NCBI RefSeq assembly: GCF_000143535.2
Contig: NC_037311.1
Span: 186,001 to 250,000 of the forward strand
Direction: 5' to 3'
Source of the DNA: Botrytis cinerea B05.10
Taxonomy: Eukaryota; Ascomycota; Leotiomycetes; Helotiales; Sclerotiniaceae
DNA length: 64,000 nt
The translations under genes were made by a program, and so were the position numbers. The notes below the pieces were generated by a model. It was not told the DNA's origin and did no database searches. It was given only the letters and a program-made list of their open reading frames with translations. Shown here one piece after another: positions 59,576 through 64,000 of the stretch (its first letter is position 1; every line of letters starts with the position of its first letter).

Positions 59576-62174
59576 ATGAAGACATCCAGCCTACTGGGGG
59601 CCATTGGAATCACTGGTGTTGTTGCAGATAACTTTCCAGACTGTGTGAACGGTCCTGTTAGTACCAAATTCCAGCAAACTTCAGCCTTTGATATGATTTT
59701 ACTTACAAATGACGAACCAGTTGGCCAATAACACAGTATGCGATACTAGTTCAGACCCATACACAAGAGCTGCAGCTGTAAGTAGGAGTCATGAATGTGT
59801 TATAACTCTCATTATATTGACATTTCTTAGCTAATATCATTATTTACCCTTGCCGAGAAAGTCAACAACACGGGGAATACAAGTCCCGGGGTTCCAAGAA
59901 TAGGGCTTCCATCATACGAATGGTAGGTCTTGTCAATATTTCCTATAACATCCTGCTAAAAGACATTGAAATAGGTGGAATGAAGCACTCCATGGAATTG
60001 CTCGTAGTCCTGGGACCACTTTTGCAGCTACGGGTTCCAATTACTCTTACTCGACGTCTTTTCCTCAACCTATTTTGATGGGAGCTACATTCGACGATGA
60101 ATTAATCCACAAAGTAGCCACTCAGGTCTCTACAGAAGCAAGAGCTTTCAACAATGTTAATAGGTTTGGCCTTAATTTTTGGACTCCCAACATCAACCCT
60201 TACAAAGATCCTCGATGGGGCCGTGGCCAAGAAACTCCTGGCGAAGATCCATTCCATACTTCTAGCTATGTCAATGCTCTCATAACTGGACTTCAAGGTG
60301 GACTCGATGATCTACCCTACAAAAAAGGAGTAGCAACTTGCAAACATTTTGCAGGTTATGATCTTGAGAATAGTGATGGAGCTATAAGATATGGATTCGA
60401 TGCTATCATCAAATCTCAGGATCTCAGAGATTATTATCTACCCCCATTTCAACAGTGCGCCAGAGATTCAAATGTTCAGAGCGTTATGTGTAGTTACAAT
60501 GCAATGAACGGGGTCCCCACATGTGCGGATGATTGGTTGTTGCAAACACTTTTGAGGGAACATTGGGGATGGACGGAAGAGGACCAGTGGGTAACTAGTA
60601 AGCCAAACTCTTGTCTCTCATTTATAAAGATCCAGAAATACTAATTTCATCAGGTGACTGCGATGCTGTCAAAAATATCTGGGATTATCACAATTACACA
60701 TTAACTCCCGAGCAATCCGCCGCAGATGCACTAAATGCAGGGACTGATCTCGATTGCGGTACTTTCTGGCCAACCTACTTAGGATCAGCGTACGATCAAG
60801 GCCTCTATGATATATCTACACTTGACAGGTCCCTCGCCCGCCGCTATGCGTCGCTAGTCCGGCTTGGATACTTTGATCCACCATCTGTTCAGCCATATCG
60901 TCAACTTAACTGGGATAATGTTTCCACGCCCGCCGCCCAACAACTCGCACTGCAAGCAGCGGAAGATGGAATTGTGCTCCTCAAGAACGATGGAATACTT
61001 CCACTGTCATCGAATATCACGAATGTGGCATTGATTGGCCCATTGGCTAATGCTACGAAACAAATGCAGGGAAATTACTACGGCACAGCTCCATATTTGC
61101 GTTCTCCATTAATTGCAGCACAAAATGCGGGATTCAAAGTTACGTATGTACAGGGTGCAGATATCGATTCTCAGAACACGACAGACTTTTCAGCAGCTAT
61201 ATCTGCAGCACAAAGCGCTGATCTCGTTATATATGTTGGTGGGATAGATAATTCCATAGAAGCAGAGGAAATAGTATGTACCCCAGGAAATATAGACGGC
61301 TTCATTTGACTAAAATTATGAATGATAGGACCGAACATCCATCTCCTGGCCTTCAAGTCAGTTGTCTCTAATAAACCAGCTTGCCAACCTCTCTACTCCC
61401 CTCATCATCTCCCAAATGGGCTGCATGATAGACTCCTCCTCCCTCCTCTCAAACACTGGAGTCAATGCACTACTATGGGCCGGCTATCCTGGTCAAGACG
61501 GTGGAACCGCTATCTTCAACATCCTCACCGGAAAAACAGCACCAGCAGGTCGTCTACCCATCACCCAATATCCCAGCAACTACGTAAACCAAGTCACCAT
61601 GACCGATATGAACCTACAACCCAGCAGATTCAACCCCGGAAGAACATACAAATGGTACAACGGCGAACCCGTTTTCGAATACGGTTATGGATTGCAATAC
61701 ACGACCTTTGACGCTAAAATCACCCCTTCCTCACCTAACAATACATTTGAAATTTCCGAATTACTCGCAAACGCATCGAATTATAAAGATTTAACACCCT
61801 TCGTAAAAATTCCCATCACGGTCTCTAACACCGGTACCACAACATCAGATTACGTGGCTCTTTTCTTCCTGAGTGGAACCTTCGGACCAGCACCACATCC
61901 TAAGAAATCCCTGGTTGCATATACGAGACTTCATGATATTACAGGAGGAGCAAATGCAACTGCAGAGGTGAGCTTGAATCTGGCAAGCTTGGCAAGAGGA
62001 AATTGGAATGGAGATTTGATTCTGTATCCGGGGGATTATAAAGTCGTGGTTGATATCGATGGCAAGGATGAGTGGAGTTTCACCTTGACAGGGGAAGAGG
62101 CACTTTTGGATAGTTGGCCTGAGAAGAGCGAAAGTATGAAGGTGCAAGAGATGAGTGCTAGGTTAGAATTATGA
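59576..62174 (+). CDS. GH3 beta-xylosidase, secreted
   Basis: Six exons, 59576-59656, 59721-59777, 59831-59922, 59975-60597, 60654-61273 and 61329-62174, give 772 residues, the usual size. A short hydrophobic N-terminus (SLLGAIGITGVVA) is the likely signal peptide. The GH3 N-domain holds NEALHGIARS, NFWTPNINPYKDPRWGRGQE, CKHFAGYDLEN, VMCSYNAMNGVPTCAD and the nucleophile Asp286 in TSDCDAV. The C-domain has GIVLLKNDGILPL, YVGGIDNSIEAEE, LLWAGYPGQDGGTAI and GRLPITQYP, and the fibronectin-III-like tail ends the protein. The pattern matches fungal xylan 1,4-beta-xylosidases, which release xylose from xylo-oligosaccharides outside the cell. The exact sugar preference is inferred from the BXL-like motifs. 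Confidence 0.92.
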
Positions 62175-62702
62175 TATTCTACGAAGATGGTAGAAGGATG
62201 CAAAGTGTGTCAATTGCATAGTATTTAGATGCTTAGGGCATCTACACAACCACGTTATGAGCCTACGATAGAGAGGTAAAGACCTTTGAGATTATGAGAC
62301 AACAACGTTTTCCTCATAGTTTGAACTACATGCTGATTTTAACGAATTACATAATTTTCACAATGGCAGAATATGAAAAATGGATTCTCACACAATATGT
62401 CTTTGCCCAAAAAATCGTTTCTCTGTATATCTGAAACTTCCGTGAATAAATATTTTACAAAAGTATACACAAGCACTAAAGCATATATCCATATCATGCA
62501 TAAGCTAAAATTTCCGTGTCCTTCCGCGTGTATACAGGCACTACGGACCCTCTCTTAAATGTACAGTTCCTTGAAATCGGCAAACAAGCCCTAACGCCAT
62601 ATCCATAATCGTATATCATAAGAATCATAATCGAAGCAATCCACTGCTTCTCGTGACTTCTACCTGAGAGCCCCCACCCTCAACCACTCAATCCACTTTT
62701 AC
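62175..62702. other. convergent intergenic region
   Basis: 3' regions of the GH3 and GH71-type genes; no gene seen. Confidence 0.6.
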
Positions 62703-64000
62703 TTAACCAGAAGCACAAGCAGTAGGAGGGCAATATCCATGATTACAAGAAAAGCTGCAAAGACCTAAATAACTATCATCCTCACCAGGCAATGGTCTTC
62801 CGGGCGGGCTATCGGCTGGGGGTGCTTGGATAGGTGTATCTGCATAACTTGTACATGTGCATGGACCTGGAGGACAATAAGAATACATGCAACTGAATTC
62901 ACACAGACCAAGATAATTTCCGGGGCCAGTTCCTTGAACACAATATTTAGTTCCAGTTGGAGCTGATGGTGGTGCGCTTGTCTTCGTTGTGGTGGTGGAG
63001 GTGGAAATGGTAGAGGTTACAATCGTCGTGGGGGCTGGTGGAGGAGCGGGAGATGAGATGGGAGAGCCGTCCTTGTTATAAGTACAAGCTGTAGGAGGAC
63101 AATAACCGTGGTTGCAAGTGAAATCGCACAAACCAGAGTAGGCTGAAGGGTCTTCACCTGCAAGAGGATAGCCAGGTGTGTTGGTTACTGGAGGAGCGGC
63201 AATTCCAGTTGCGGCGTAGCTGGTGCATTTACATGGAGATGGGCAGTAACCGAAATTGCATGAGAATTGGCACAAGCCGATAAAGTTCTCAGCTCCAATC
63301 CCCGCAACGCATGTACCGGATGGTACAGATGAGGTCGTGGAAGTTGTGCTACTTTGTCTATGTTAGATATTGAGGTTTGACTGGGGAATTAATAAAAGAA
63401 AGTAACTTACGTAGTTGTGACAGGCTTAGTAGTGGTAGGTGGTGTCGTAACTGGTGGTGTCGTGACTGGTGGTGTTGTAGTCGGGGGCTTGGTTGTAGTG
63501 GGTGGAGCAGGAGTTCCTCCTCCAGGTGGTGTCGTTGTTGGCCTGATGAAAGCAGTAGGCAATGATGGTGTTGCGCTACATGTACTAACATGAAGACCAG
63601 CTGTCAAAGACGCCAAGCCATCGTGAAGAAGTGGGCCAGATGCACTATCTGGTACAGTTCCAACATATGCGTTGAAGTTATAAATACCACAAATGCAAAC
63701 GTCTGTGACGTCATGACGACTAACAGATTCCAACACAATCTCAGTGCCACGTTGAAGGAAGAATTGCTGCTTGCCAACTCGCATGTCTACTTGGTATGCT
63801 GAAGCTCCAGCTGGTGCATTGAACTGTTGAACATTATCTCCGGACATAACCGTAACAATTCCTGGCTCTGTAAGCATAGCAACGACAAACACCGAGTCTT
63901 GCATGTCTTCCCAGCCATTTGGTCGACCCTGAAAGTAGTTTCCACTGCCATTATTAGCGGGTACCATCGTGGTATCTGTAGCATCGCAATCAAGAGTTCG
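62703..64000 (-). CDS. GH71-type alpha-1,3-glucanase, C-terminal part
   Basis: Partial: exons 64000-63411 and 63357-62703 (53-bp intron), with the 5' end beyond the window. The upstream part (GWEDMQDSVFVVAML, MRVGKQQFFLQRG) resembles the beta-rich C-terminal domain of fungal glucan endo-1,3-alpha-glucosidases (mutanase/Agn type); the catalytic GH71 barrel is not in view. A Thr/Pro linker follows (63420-63540), then two Cys-rich double modules, 63311-63084 and 62942-62715, each with GLCxFxCxxxYCP twice, joined by a second Thr/Ser/Pro linker. These look like secreted wall-binding modules. The enzyme would hydrolyse alpha-1,3-glucan of fungal walls. The family call rests on this C-terminal part only. 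Confidence 0.72.

Overview
The window looks like nuclear DNA of a filamentous ascomycete (Pezizomycotina). The support is short introns of 46-122 bp (mostly 50-65 bp) with GT..AG ends, AT-rich intergenic DNA, a Zn2Cys6 regulator, 2EXR-type proteins, fungal rhodopsin-fold membrane proteins and secreted plant or fungal cell-wall hydrolases. A leotiomycete (Botrytis/Sclerotinia-like) is a guess only. All gene models were spliced by eye by following reading frame, splice sites and family conservation; no alignment was run.

Layout. 1-4.1 kb: gene-poor, with simple repeats. 4.2-22.6 kb: a likely secondary-metabolism region holding two berberine-bridge-type FAD oxidases (4232-5941; 20720-22574), an aldo-keto reductase (7206-8206), a six-exon cytochrome P450 (8928-10858, minus), a UbiA-type membrane terpene cyclase/prenyltransferase (11541-12521) transcribed divergently from the P450, a seven-helix fungal rhodopsin-fold protein (16578-17992) and an EthD-domain protein (19464-19886). 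At 23.9-25.1 kb lies a decayed thioredoxin-reductase-like (GliT-type) pseudogene. 26.7-31.7 kb: a cyclopropane-synthase-like methyltransferase, a glutathione S-transferase and a D-2-hydroxyacid dehydrogenase.

32.3-41 kb is an accessory island. It has two 2EXR paralogues, one interrupted by a single stop codon, and a four-member cluster of small, mutually related, intronless genes that I cannot assign to any known family. 42.3-43.5 kb: a GH16-like secreted protein. 43.5-47.2 kb: nothing recognisable. 47.2-58.8 kb: a frameshifted nitrilase, an intracellular-looking GH76 protein, a TIGR04076-family protein, a Zn2Cys6 regulator, a 578-residue fusion of an unknown N-terminal domain with an aldo-keto reductase, and a divergently transcribed amino-acid permease. 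These could form a small nitrogen-compound uptake and catabolism module. 59.6-64 kb: a GH3 beta-xylosidase and the 3' end of a GH71-type alpha-1,3-glucanase that runs off the window.

How the genes may work together (inference): the membrane cyclase would make a terpene skeleton, and the P450, FAD oxidases, reductase and EthD protein would oxidise, reduce or rearrange it. No PKS, NRPS or pathway regulator is seen inside that part. Three genes carry clear disabling lesions, so the region appears to be losing accessory genes.
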